A stretch of DNA of 60,430 bases, taken from IMG/VR virus record IMGVR_UViG_3300009151_000080, positions 1 through 60,430 of that record. One strand, 5' to 3'. Of this stretch, positions 15,965 to 24,188 are shown in pieces. Both the position numbers and the translations under genes were made by a program. The notes below the pieces were generated by a model. It made no database searches, had not been told where the DNA came from, and saw only the letters and a list, made by a program, of their open reading frames with translations. Source of the stretch: a virus. The first letter of the stretch is position 1. Each line of letters starts with the position of its first letter.

Positions 15965-16156
15965 AGTATCAATAAAATATAAAATAAAGAAGAAGAAATG
16001 AATGATGTAGATAAACTGACCGAATTGGTGCTTTATTTTATTTATTCATGGTAAATATCAGGGTACTTTTCTGATTTTATCCTCGTCCTTATCTAGATAT
16101 ATATTAAATGGTATTACCTACTGTTGAACTTTTTTAAAAAATCATATATATAATAT

Positions 16157-16987
16157 ATGATTAAGGCGGATTTTTATTATAAACAAAATTTAAGAAGGAT
16201 TTTAGAAGAAGGTAATATGGATATAAATCCTAGGCCAAAGTACTCTGATGGAACTCCAGCAAATAGTATCTTCATAACCCAAGTATTTGAAGAATATGAT
16301 ATAAATAAAAATGAATTTCCAATAACAACATTAAGAAATACTGCTATAAAGACTGGAATAAATGAAATTCTATGGATATATCAAGATCAGGATTCTTCAT
16401 TGATATCAGCTAGAAAAAGAGGAATAAATTGGTGGGAAGAATGGAATATAGGAAATGATACTATCGGACATAGATATGGATACACTGTGGGAAAATGGGG
16501 ACTTCTAAAAAATTTATTAGAAGAATTAAAAAATAATCCATTTTCTAGAAGACATATAATAAATCTTTTACAAGAACAAGACCTATCTGAAACAGATGGT
16601 TTATATCCATGTGCTTATGAGATAATGTGTAGTGTGAGAAAAGTTAAAAATGATATGTATTTAGATTTAACTTTAAATCAAAGATCAAATGATTATTTAG
16701 TAGCTGGTTATATAAACAAGATCCAATATGTCGCATTACAAATAATGATCTGTAGCCATTTAGGTTATAAACCAGGTAAATTCTGTCATCTAATTCAGAA
16801 TCTTCATATTTATGATAGACATCTTGAAGCAGCTAAAGAAATCATGTCAAAAGAACCAATAGACATTCAACCAGTATTAGATATAAGATCTAAAAAGTCT
16901 TTTTATGAATTTAATGCAGATGACTTCATAATAAAAGACATAAAAAATATAACGAAATTAATCTCGAAATTAGAACTGGCTATATAA
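16157..16987 (+). CDS. thyA: Divergent thymidylate synthase (ThyA-type)
   Basis: 276 residues. Family landmarks: IGHRYGY (the G-x-x-YG block), SRRHIINL (phosphate-binding Arg), active-site Cys152 in LYPCAYE, QRSNDYLVAGYIN (175-187) and HLIQNLHIYDRH. Asn187, at the position that selects dUMP in ThyA, is kept, so thymidylate synthesis is more likely than dCMP hydroxymethylation; a dUMP hydroxymethylase remains possible. The usual PFN is YIN, and LPPC is LYPC. Provides dTMP for phage replication. Confidence 0.8.
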   Translation: MIKADFYYKQNLRRILEEGNMDINPRPKYSDGTPANSIFITQVFEEYDINKNEFPITTLRNTAIKTGINEILWIYQDQDSSLISARKRGINWWEEWNIGNDTIGHRYGYTVGKWGLLKNLLEELKNNPFSRRHIINLLQEQDLSETDGLYPCAYEIMCSVRKVKNDMYLDLTLNQRSNDYLVAGYINKIQYVALQIMICSHLGYKPGKFCHLIQNLHIYDRHLEAAKEIMSKEPIDIQPVLDIRSKKSFYEFNADDFIIKDIKNITKLISKLELAI

Positions 16988-16991
16988 AATT

Positions 16992-17019
16992 AAAAAAAGT
17001 CCTTAATAAGGACTTTTTT
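16992..17019. terminator. Bidirectional terminator between thyA and the head genes
   Basis: AAAAAAGTCCTTA and TAAGGACTTTTTT form a near-perfect hairpin with flanking A and T runs, between convergent genes. Confidence 0.8.
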
Positions 17020-17021
17020 AT

Positions 17022-17318
17022 TTAGAATGTGAATGCGTCTCCACTATCAGGGTAGGTACCGGTATTGTATCCTAATTCTGGGAAAGAAACAACTAAATTG
17101 TAGTTACCAGATGGGGTGGCTCCACCCAATTGAGCTCTTGAGAATGTAAAAGTCTCTACGCCATTTAAGGTATTTCCAGCGATGTTAAGTGACAAACTTG
17201 AAGAAAATCCAGTAATAGTTGCTGCACCACCACCTCTTGTGTGGTATGCTTGTAAGTTAACGGTCAATACTCCAGTTGCGTAACTAGCGTTTGTAATGTG
17301 AATGTAAGGTCTTGACAT
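17022..17318 (-). CDS. Small beta-rich virion-type protein, possible capsid decoration
   Basis: 98 residues, Gly/Ser/Thr-rich with alternating strand patterns (GVLTVNLQAYHTRGGG, FTFSRAQLGG, GNYNLVVSFPELGYNTG), like an immunoglobulin or jelly-roll fold. It lies immediately downstream of the capsid gene on the same strand with its own AATATATAC element, which suggests a capsid decoration role; that is inference from position and composition. Confidence 0.5.
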   Translation of the reverse strand: MSRPYIHITNASYATGVLTVNLQAYHTRGGGAATITGFSSSLSLNIAGNTLNGVETFTFSRAQLGGATPSGNYNLVVSFPELGYNTGTYPDSGDAFTF

Positions 17319-17388
17319 AATGAGTTATTATTTTTAAGTATATATTTTATTCCAAAAACCATTTTTTTCTATTTGGTCTTATTTAATA

Positions 17389-17416
17389 AAAAACCCTCTC
17401 CGAAGAGAGGGTTTTA
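17389..17416 (-). terminator. Terminator after the major capsid gene
   Basis: AAAACCCTCTC-CGAA-GAGAGGGTTTT hairpin with A and T runs, directly beyond the capsid stop codon. Confidence 0.85.
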
Positions 17417-17430
17417 CTTTTTTTACTATC

Positions 17431-19173
17431 TTAGTTAAGTAAACCTGCAGTGTCACTAACTTTAAGAGTCATGTACTGCTTTTGTGGATACCAACCTACT
17501 TCAGATACAGCGTATCTAGAACGAAGTAACATACGTGGAGCGAAAGTCGCTTCAGAGATGATACTGATTGATTGAGCCATTAAGTATGGTACGAAGATGA
17601 TACCTGGTTGATCAGGATTGTTCTTACGTCCGATAACGATACGGTTGTCGTTATATCTCATGTATGGATCAACATAGATTTGGATATCACCGATTTGACC
17701 TACTGGATAAAGTTGACCAGAACCGTTGATTTTAGACTTAGTTGGGTTGATTGTGTAACCAGCGATGTCCATGAAAGCTGCACCTAAACCACCGTTAGTA
17801 ACTGCGAATTGTGCAGGACCTACACGACCTTCAGTTGCGATGTAGTTAGAAGCGTGAAGCATCTTAGTGATCAACTTACGTTGAACAGCGTGTGTAGTTT
17901 CACCACCAACTTGAGTTTGAGTGTAAAGTGTATCTAAGTCAAAGATTGTTTGACCAGAGATAGCTGAAGAATAAGTAGAACCAGCTGCTGGAGCACTTGA
18001 TCTGTTTGAATCACCCATTTCAAAGATTTTAGCAACGATTTGCTTAGAGATTGTTTGAGACAACTCATTAACAAGGATTGATTCCATCTTTTGAACGATA
18101 TCCATACCTGTGTTAGCTTTGATGTCCTCGATTTCAGTTCTACGTAGAGAAGAAGAGATTTCGATAGTACCTACCGCGATAGACTTAGTAGAAACCTTAG
18201 GACCAATAACACCAGAGTAAGACTGATCATCTTCAGCACGACTCATAGGGTATTTACCACCTAAAGAGTTAGTAGAGAAGTTTGTAGAGAAACCAGGTAA
18301 CTGATCTTCTAAAGCTGATATTAAGTTTATTGATATGTTAGCACCACCACTTGAGAAAGTAAGACCAGGAATAGCCACTAACTGACTAGTCATTGATGAA
18401 GTTGCACCAAATGTATTTTGTGTAGCATCAAATGCCCAGCTTTGAACTGTTCCAAGTTGTGAACCGTAAGCGTTAGCTTGTCTAAATGCTCTAAAGATTG
18501 GTAAACCATCAATACGTGAGTAACCTAAGAACTCCATAACACCTGCTTTACTAGAAGGGAGAGTTGTAGTTACAGTACCAGCGTAGTTAAAAGAACTTGT
18601 ATAAAGTCTCTTACCAGAAGCACTTTGGAAACCACCAACTGTTAATGTGATATCTGATGCTGCTGTAATAGCTGCTGCTACTACAGTACCAAATGCACCT
18701 GTTTGTAACAAACCAGCTGAGTCAGCCGCATTACTAGAAGATATCTTAAACACTTGTGGAACACCTTGTGTAGTATCAACGTCGTCATATTGGAAGTCGA
18801 TGTATAACAAGTCTAACTTTGGACCAGGAGTTGGTTTTACAGAAACAAGGTCAAGACCGATTGTTTGAGCTGCAATTTTCATAGCTACTGGAAGAAGGTT
18901 TTGACCTAAATCACCAGAACCGATGTTACCAGCTGCATTTGGAGTAGTACCTGTTATGTTAAGTGTTTGACCAGAGTAGTAACCTGGCTGTGGAGATACT
19001 ACACCACCCATACCGCCAATGCTAGCATTAACGTATGCGTTTTCATTGATTGAGTGAAATTCAGCATATTCTGACATCCAATCTAGTCTGTCTTCACCTG
19101 CTACACCCATGTTTTCTAAGACTGGACCCCATTTTTTAAGAGCCTTTTGTTTGTCTATTCTAATGTGTGACAT
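17431..19173 (-). CDS. Major capsid protein (T4 gp23-like, HK97 fold)
   Basis: 580 residues. The gp23 signature region is LLPVAMKIAAQTIGLDLVSV, then RRTEIEDIKANTGMDIVQKM with a long spine-type helix, and the C-terminal GDIQIYVDPYMRYNDNRIVIG and RSRYAVSEVGWYP blocks, matching gp23 order. N-terminal residues 1-44 end in FHSINE; the same HSINE occurs in the prohead protease, so cleavage after Glu44 is likely, as gp23 is matured by gp21. It forms the capsid lattice. Codon use is regular with little rare-codon content, as expected for a very abundant protein. A TATATATA element is 36 bases upstream and a strong terminator downstream. Confidence 0.9.
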   Translation of the reverse strand: MSHIRIDKQKALKKWGPVLENMGVAGEDRLDWMSEYAEFHSINENAYVNASIGGMGGVVSPQPGYYSGQTLNITGTTPNAAGNIGSGDLGQNLLPVAMKIAAQTIGLDLVSVKPTPGPKLDLLYIDFQYDDVDTTQGVPQVFKISSSNAADSAGLLQTGAFGTVVAAAITAASDITLTVGGFQSASGKRLYTSSFNYAGTVTTTLPSSKAGVMEFLGYSRIDGLPIFRAFRQANAYGSQLGTVQSWAFDATQNTFGATSSMTSQLVAIPGLTFSSGGANISINLISALEDQLPGFSTNFSTNSLGGKYPMSRAEDDQSYSGVIGPKVSTKSIAVGTIEISSSLRRTEIEDIKANTGMDIVQKMESILVNELSQTISKQIVAKIFEMGDSNRSSAPAAGSTYSSAISGQTIFDLDTLYTQTQVGGETTHAVQRKLITKMLHASNYIATEGRVGPAQFAVTNGGLGAAFMDIAGYTINPTKSKINGSGQLYPVGQIGDIQIYVDPYMRYNDNRIVIGRKNNPDQPGIIFVPYLMAQSISIISEATFAPRMLLRSRYAVSEVGWYPQKQYMTLKVSDTAGLLN

Positions 19174-19208
19174 AATTTGTTTTTATTTTTTTGTTTTTTC
19201 TTATAATC

Positions 19209-19216
19209 TATATATA
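19209..19216 (-). promoter_or_regulatory. Putative late promoter of the capsid gene
   Basis: TATATATA 36 bases before the capsid start, followed by an A-rich leader (AAGAAAAAACAAAAAAATAAAAAC) with no Shine-Dalgarno sequence, typical of Bacteroidota translation. Confidence 0.45.
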
Positions 19217-19259
19217 TGACCCGGAAACCTAAATTTGGCAAGGGTGGATTTTTTATAGA

Positions 19260-21416
19260 TTAAAGATTTTTGAATCTTTCCATAATAGAAGTCATTTCCT
19301 TATCAGAGAGTTTATCTTCTTGAATAAGAGCTTCATGAGCAACTAATTTCTTAGAAACTGATTCGTTTTTCTTGAGACTTCTTGTTAACCAGAAATGTTC
19401 AACTTTTGATTCTGTTGTAAGATCTGAGTACAATCTAGCTTGTGATAAGATAGACTTCTTTGAAGACTCATTTAATTGTTTCCAGATTGGCTTAATGTTT
19501 TCAGGCATCAATCTGATTAGTCTTTCTTCAAGACCTTCGTTTTTAGTTGATAACGCTTCGTTGATAAGTTTTAAAACTTCAGAACTTGTAAAGTAGCTTC
19601 TTTCGTTTATGTAAAGTTTTACTTGTTCTTGCTCTTCGTTAGTTAAGCTGTAATAGCTATCTACTTGAGACTTGTTTAAGAACTTTAAGAAGTGTAGATC
19701 ATTTGTTTCAGAAACCTTACGTTTTTTAGCTTCTGCAATAAGTTTATCTATTTGTTTTGATAATTCGGTATCAGAGTTACCTTCGAATTCCTGAGTCATT
19801 TCTTCCTCTTCGTGGCCCATACCCTCTTCTTCTTCATGAGGCATCATTTCTTCTTCTTCTTCGTGTGGCATAGTTTCTTCTTCTTCATGTCCCATCATTT
19901 CGTGTGGCATCATTCCTTCTTCTTCTTCATGACCCATCATTTCGTGTGGCATCATTTCTTCTTCATGACCCATCATTTCTTCTTCAGAAGCTTCTTCAAA
20001 ACCGAACTCTTCAAGTGTTGGTAATAACTTACCTTTACCCTTGTTTTCATTTAATTTAGTACCGTTAAGTTTTTCAGAAATCATACCTGCGTAAGAAACT
20101 GTTTTGTCAAGATTTTCTGCGATATATTCAGAATAAGCAATATTGTCATCTAAGTGTTCAGCAATGTATTCAGAGTAAGCGATGTTACCTTCAACATGTT
20201 CTGCTAAGTATTCAGAATAAGCAATAGAGTTATCCAAATGTTCTGCTAAGTACTCACCATAAGAAATGTTCTTATCTAAGTTTTCAGCGATATACTCAGA
20301 ATAAGCAATGTTCTTATCTAAGTTTTCAGCTAAGTATTCAGAATAAGAGATGTTCTTATCTAAGTTTTCAGCTAAGTACTCAGAATAAGTAATATTCTTA
20401 TCCAAGTTTTCAGCTAAGTACTCAGAATAAGTAATATTCTTATCCAAGTTTTCAGCGATATACTCAGAGTAAGTGATGTTCTTATCTAGGTTTTCAGCTA
20501 AGTACTCACCGTAGTTGATAGCTTTTTCAAGGTTTTCAGCTAGGTAGTCATTGTGAGAAATAAGTTTATCAGCAGTAGTTCTTAATGATTTGTTCTCATT
20601 AACTACAATCTGAACCTTATCAGCTAAGTAGTCTAAGTACTTAACGATCTGTGTGTTAGTCTTGTTGAGGTCTTCATAATACTCAAGAAGTTGTTCTAAC
20701 TTTTTCGGATTGATGTTACCTGTTTTTAAAGCAGATTTAACATCCTTCTTAGTTGTTGCAATCTCTTTAATGAGATATTTAGAATAGTCAGTTAACTGCT
20801 GCTTGGTAACGAATTCATTCTTGTTCATGTTGAATAGTTCGTTTATTTTTGACTCGTCGGACATTTCATATATCCTATAGTTAGTTTCCTTTGTAATTGG
20901 GCGACCAAGAGACTCATTGATAGAGTGCATTCTAGCAGAAGCAAAACCAGGATCAGCAACTATGTCATATGTAAACAATTTCTTTAGAGTTACTGTACCA
21001 TCATTTTCTGTGATACCAGCCGCTCTAGAAGAAACGAATACAGGACATCCGTCATCGACTAATGTTCTTGCCTCTTTACCCCAATATGTATTAAGCAATT
21101 TGATCTGCCCGTCAACACGATTAGACTCCTTGATAAAAGAAGCCTTCTTGATAATGTGTGATGCACGTGATAATGAAGTATCAAATACATCTGGGTGATC
21201 GAATTCGCCATAAACAACTCCAAAATCAGATATACGTTGGTTCAATTCTTCTAAGCATGGTAAAAACTTATCTGCAGTATATATTCTTTCGTTACGGTTT
21301 TTTACACCGAACTCAGTAAATACACCACCCAATAAGTATTCCTTCTTAGAACCTGATCCAACAATATTCTCCACGAGTGGTTTAGTGTTGTTTTCTACGA
21401 TTAAAATTGGTTTCAT
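19260..21416 (-). CDS. Prohead protease-scaffold fusion (gp21-gp22-like)
   Basis: 718 residues. Residues 1-165 are a T4 gp21-like S77 protease: GEFDHPD with catalytic His74, VSSRAAG with catalytic Ser129/130, and DIVADPGF at 151-158. HSINE at 164-168, shared with the capsid protein, is a probable self-cleavage site separating the scaffold. Residues 190-285 are helical. Residues 288-450 hold about twelve 14-residue repeats (YSEYLAENLDKNIT), each with an LAE or IAE triplet matching the T4 gp21 (L/I)-x-E rule. Residues 475-545 are Glu/Met/His-rich (EEEMMPHEMMGHEEE). A further helical core follows. In T4 protease and scaffold are separate genes, so this is a fusion of gp21 and gp22 functions. Confidence 0.85.
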   Translation of the reverse strand: MKPILIVENNTKPLVENIVGSGSKKEYLLGGVFTEFGVKNRNERIYTADKFLPCLEELNQRISDFGVVYGEFDHPDVFDTSLSRASHIIKKASFIKESNRVDGQIKLLNTYWGKEARTLVDDGCPVFVSSRAAGITENDGTVTLKKLFTYDIVADPGFASARMHSINESLGRPITKETNYRIYEMSDESKINELFNMNKNEFVTKQQLTDYSKYLIKEIATTKKDVKSALKTGNINPKKLEQLLEYYEDLNKTNTQIVKYLDYLADKVQIVVNENKSLRTTADKLISHNDYLAENLEKAINYGEYLAENLDKNITYSEYIAENLDKNITYSEYLAENLDKNITYSEYLAENLDKNISYSEYLAENLDKNIAYSEYIAENLDKNISYGEYLAEHLDNSIAYSEYLAEHVEGNIAYSEYIAEHLDDNIAYSEYIAENLDKTVSYAGMISEKLNGTKLNENKGKGKLLPTLEEFGFEEASEEEMMGHEEEMMPHEMMGHEEEEGMMPHEMMGHEEEETMPHEEEEEMMPHEEEEGMGHEEEEMTQEFEGNSDTELSKQIDKLIAEAKKRKVSETNDLHFLKFLNKSQVDSYYSLTNEEQEQVKLYINERSYFTSSEVLKLINEALSTKNEGLEERLIRLMPENIKPIWKQLNESSKKSILSQARLYSDLTTESKVEHFWLTRSLKKNESVSKKLVAHEALIQEDKLSDKEMTSIMERFKNL
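19782..19994 (-). repeat. Glu/Met/His-rich low-complexity repeat in the scaffold
   Basis: Codes for irregular copies of EEEMMPHEMMGHEEEE. In-frame and with synonymous variation; probably a flexible acidic spacer, perhaps metal-binding. Confidence 0.8.
20082..20555 (-). repeat. Twelve 42-bp in-frame repeats of the scaffold
   Basis: Tandem units coding for YSEYLAENLDKNIT with variants (YIAEN, YLAEH, YGEYLAE). 14 residues equals two heptads, so a coiled coil is likely. Copies differ at third positions, so they are maintained by protein selection or old duplication. Each has a gp21-type cut triplet. Confidence 0.9.
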
Positions 21417-21441
21417 CGAGTTATGTTATTTTTTGTACCTC

Positions 21442-21449
21442 TATATATT
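21442..21449 (-). promoter_or_regulatory. Putative late promoter of the protease-scaffold gene
   Basis: CAATATATAG on the minus strand, about 25 bases before the start codon, same motif class as the other late candidates. Confidence 0.4.
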
Positions 21450-21533
21450 GGACTTAATAAATCCCATTTTTTCTAGGGGGATTTTTTATAGATAGTCTTA
21501 AAACTTTATCTGGTGAGACATGTATAACATGTG

Positions 21534-21953
21534 ATGACTTTAGAATTGGAAATAGTATCAAATGACTTAAACATAAGAAAGGCGGTGGTTTCATTCACAC
21601 AGAGAAGGTGTATCACATCATATAGAGACATCGCTCTTGATTTCCTAATAGATGAAAATAATACTTCACTTGAAAAGATATTGGTAGAGTCATCTCCAGA
21701 TAATCCTATAATTGGATGTACATATCAATCATCATTTAGAAATCAAGTCTCATTAAAAGATGTGTCTCACGTAATACAATCAATAAGAATAAGTGAAAAT
21801 AATATATACGCTATGGTTAAAATACTAGATACACCATCTGGAAGAATGTTGAAGGAGTTAACATCAGATCAAATGGTACTTAAACCAGTATATCAAAGTG
21901 ATGGACTTATTTCAACATTTGATATAGACTTTATAAATAATCAAGCAGCATGA
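21534..21953 (+). CDS. gp21-like pseudoprotease paralogue (tentative)
   Basis: 139 residues from the ATG at 21534; a GTG directly before it (21531) is an alternative. Several blocks line up with the protease at 19260-21416: DVSHVIQSIRIS with ASHIIKKASFI, YAMVKILDTPSGRMLKEL with GQIKLLNTYWGKEARTL, and TFDIDFIN with TYDIVADP. The serine block VSSRAAG is replaced by VLKPVYQS, and no GEFDHP histidine motif is present. If related, it would be inactive, perhaps a structural or regulatory partner. It is divergent from the protease gene and overlaps the next gene by ATGA. Confidence 0.45.
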   Translation: MTLELEIVSNDLNIRKAVVSFTQRRCITSYRDIALDFLIDENNTSLEKILVESSPDNPIIGCTYQSSFRNQVSLKDVSHVIQSIRISENNIYAMVKILDTPSGRMLKELTSDQMVLKPVYQSDGLISTFDIDFINNQAA

Positions 21954-22369
21954 TACTTACTAGGGAAATAATAGTTAAAATAAATGAATCCAACTTCTCA
22001 TATTATGAGGAGCTTGGATATGATGTTGCAATTGGTGAAGCATTGATAATACCAATAGAACTATTATCAGCTGGTAGTAGGTATAAGATTGATTGTAAAT
22101 GTGATAAATGTGGAATTGTAAAGGAAGTTATATTTAGAAACTATGTTAAATATGATAATAGATGGGGAGAGTACTTCTGTAGAAAATGTTCTGAATATAA
22201 AAGAAAGAAAACTTTAATAGAAAACTATGGAGTTGAATATCCCATTCAGAATAAAGAAATAAAGAAAAGAATAAAAGAAACAATGATTGAAAAGTTTGGA
22301 GTTGATAACCCAACCAAGTCAAAGGAGATAATAGAAAGAAGAGAAATAAATAAAAAAAGTCCCAAATGA
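21950..22369 (+). pseudogene. Truncated homing-endonuclease-type gene (DUF7487-like N-terminus)
   Basis: 139 residues that match the N-terminal half of the HNH protein at 32664-33590: a zinc-binding KCDKCG...C..C module followed by 'IENYGVEYP..NKEI' and 'IEKFGVDNPTKSKEI' repeats. The nuclease domain is absent, and the frame runs out in the portal-gene terminator, ending NKKSPK. It is probably a decayed homing endonuclease, though a small DNA-binding product is still possible. Start overlaps the previous stop (ATGA). Confidence 0.65.
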
Positions 22370-22382
22370 TTGGGACTTTTTT
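22352..22382. terminator. Terminator after the portal gene
   Basis: AAAAAAAGTCCCA-AATGA-TTGGGACTTTTTT hairpin. It serves the minus-strand portal gene and also carries the stop of the truncated plus-strand gene. Confidence 0.85.
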
Positions 22383-22383
22383 A

Positions 22384-24132
22384 TTAGAATTCAAATTCAG
22401 CGGCTCCAGGAGCTTCAGGAGGAGCACCACCTTCAGGAGCACCACCTTCAGGAGGAGCACCACCTTCAGGAGGAGTTGCTTCACCACCCATTTCACCACC
22501 TGGTATCTCACCACCTGGCATTTCACCCCCAGCTTCGCCACCTGGCATTTCACCACCTTCACCACCACCTTCACCACCACCTTCACCAGCGGCACCAGCA
22601 CCGGATTTACTAGCCTTAACCCAGTATGCTTTGTTTTCCTCTTTCTCTTCAGGAGTCAGCTTCATAACCTTATCAATTAAATAATCAATGTGGAAGTAAG
22701 GTTGTCCCTCAGCTGATTGAATACCTAGTAGAGTTCCTAGAATACCCGCTCTTTTTTCCATATTACCCAGTTTCTTAAACTCTTCAAATAACTGATTAGA
22801 GTGGAACTGTATATCAATTTGATTAAGAAATACTTCATCATCCATAAGTTCAGGAAACTCGATACACATTTGAAGTTTTAGTGGTTTAACAATCAGTTCC
22901 TTGTAGTTAGCTCTTAATCTATTTACGAAGTTATTGAACTTAATCTCATCCTTTGTAAACTCATTTGCTTCAATAAACATATTACCACCACCATTGTCAT
23001 GGTCAAAACGTTGTAGTGGTATTTTTGAAGCTCTTTTAAGTATCTTAAAGAAGTAACTTAACATTATATCCTCATTAAGATCGTGTCCTTGTGGAGATAT
23101 AATTTCTAAGTTAGGTGTACCAGCATCACCATCTGGGAACCACACTTGTTTATTATACGGTAGGTGTTTTTGACCATTGATTGTTACAGTACCCAATGTA
23201 TCATCCCAAGTTATTTCCTCGGAATAATCAGCTATTAACTGACCAATTTGTTCTTCAGCACGTTGTCTTGGTAAACCCTTAATAGGTATAGTAAATTTTT
23301 GATAAAGAGTAGCGTTAATAATGTTAAACATTATTTTAGTTTGCTCAAGAATTTTTAATTGGTTATATGGTTTAATTAAACCTTCAACATAAGAAGTTTC
23401 GGTATAATCATTTTGAGTTGAATATGATATGAATATTATTTGGGAATCTAAAAATATTCTTCTAAGTTGTGGATCTTCAGGGAACTGTATCCATAAATTA
23501 CCTATCGCTGGTTCATAAGCTGGAACTAGTGTATGAGGCATTAGCTTGTTGAAGTGTATGATGTTTTTCTTTTTATCATCCCAGACTATTTCCATTGCTA
23601 TGTAACCATCAATTAGAAAGTCACGCATATAGTTATATGCGGTTATACTATCATTGAATCCATATCTATTATAAATCTTCTCAAAGAATTCTTGATACTT
23701 ATCTTTTATATCTTGTGAGTAATCATTTGAAAGTGGTTTAGGAGAACAGAAGTCTTTCTCATCGGCATGCGTTATTGCTTCTTCAGCAACCGTTGATACG
23801 AAGTCCCTAATCTCATCCTTGATAGAATACTCTCTTAGTATTCTTCTTTTATCAGCATAAGATTTATCTAGATAAGGAACTGATTTTCTATTCAAAACAG
23901 ATGCGACTGCCTTTTGAGAGAAGAAATCGTACATTGAATTATTCTTCTGTGAGTAAGGGTCTTCATTGATACCGACACCGACTGTGTTTCTCATGATCAT
24001 ATCATCATATTTCATTCCGAATGATGATAGATTTCTTAATATTTTAGAAAATAAACCTTTATTCTCCACAGCGGAAGACACAAGGTTTGTACTTTGATTT
24101 TGTTGATTTAAAGGGTTATATGAACCGGCCAT
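22384..24132 (-). CDS. Portal protein (T4 gp20-like)
   Basis: 582 residues. gp20-type sequence: KRRILREYSIKDEIRDFVST, DYAVEE-type AEEAITHADE, YNYMRDFLIDGYIAMEIVWDD, YVEGLIKPYNQLKILEQTKI, and LPRQRAEEQIG near the clip/stem region. It forms the dodecameric vertex for DNA entry and tail attachment. The last 70 residues (about 515-582) are Gly/Glu/Pro/Ala-rich repeats ending EFEF, which T4 gp20 lacks; they may be disordered. TATATATA lies 20 bases upstream, and a terminator lies at the stop. It is the first-transcribed gene of the head module except for the neck-type gene upstream. Confidence 0.9.
   Translation of the reverse strand: MAGSYNPLNQQNQSTNLVSSAVENKGLFSKILRNLSSFGMKYDDMIMRNTVGVGINEDPYSQKNNSMYDFFSQKAVASVLNRKSVPYLDKSYADKRRILREYSIKDEIRDFVSTVAEEAITHADEKDFCSPKPLSNDYSQDIKDKYQEFFEKIYNRYGFNDSITAYNYMRDFLIDGYIAMEIVWDDKKKNIIHFNKLMPHTLVPAYEPAIGNLWIQFPEDPQLRRIFLDSQIIFISYSTQNDYTETSYVEGLIKPYNQLKILEQTKIMFNIINATLYQKFTIPIKGLPRQRAEEQIGQLIADYSEEITWDDTLGTVTINGQKHLPYNKQVWFPDGDAGTPNLEIISPQGHDLNEDIMLSYFFKILKRASKIPLQRFDHDNGGGNMFIEANEFTKDEIKFNNFVNRLRANYKELIVKPLKLQMCIEFPELMDDEVFLNQIDIQFHSNQLFEEFKKLGNMEKRAGILGTLLGIQSAEGQPYFHIDYLIDKVMKLTPEEKEENKAYWVKASKSGAGAAGEGGGEGGGEGGEMPGGEAGGEMPGGEIPGGEMGGEATPPEGGAPPEGGAPEGGAPPEAPGAAEFEF
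22387..22590 (-). repeat. Gly/Glu/Pro-rich low-complexity tail of the portal
   Basis: Repeats of GGEMPGGEAGGE and PPEGGAPPEGGA types in the portal C-terminus, in frame. Composition unlike the rest of the protein. Confidence 0.85.
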
Positions 24133-24151
24133 ATATTTTTTTGATTTTTTT

Positions 24152-24159
24152 TATATATA
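24152..24159 (-). promoter_or_regulatory. Putative late promoter of the portal gene
   Basis: TATATATA about 20 bases before the portal ATG, followed by an A-rich leader. Confidence 0.45.
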
Positions 24160-24188
24160 AAAGAGTGGAGTTTCTCTTAAAACGAGTA

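Noticed and set aside
15998-16054. 18-codon reading frame before thymidylate synthase
   Set aside because: Very short, no promoter or similarity; may be a gene remnant but nothing supports it.
19812-20024. Plus-strand frame rich in His and Phe opposite the scaffold
   Set aside because: Antisense of the Glu/Met/His repeat, without promoter or family match.
20082-20555. Regular 42-bp repeats that could suggest a CRISPR array
   Set aside because: The repeats are contiguous without spacers, in frame and encode a conserved 14-residue peptide of the scaffold.
22146-22680. Open frames opposite or beside the portal tail (Lys/Val-rich or Thr/Phe-rich)
   Set aside because: Repetitive peptides mirror the portal's Gly/Glu/Pro repeats and have no independent start signals.
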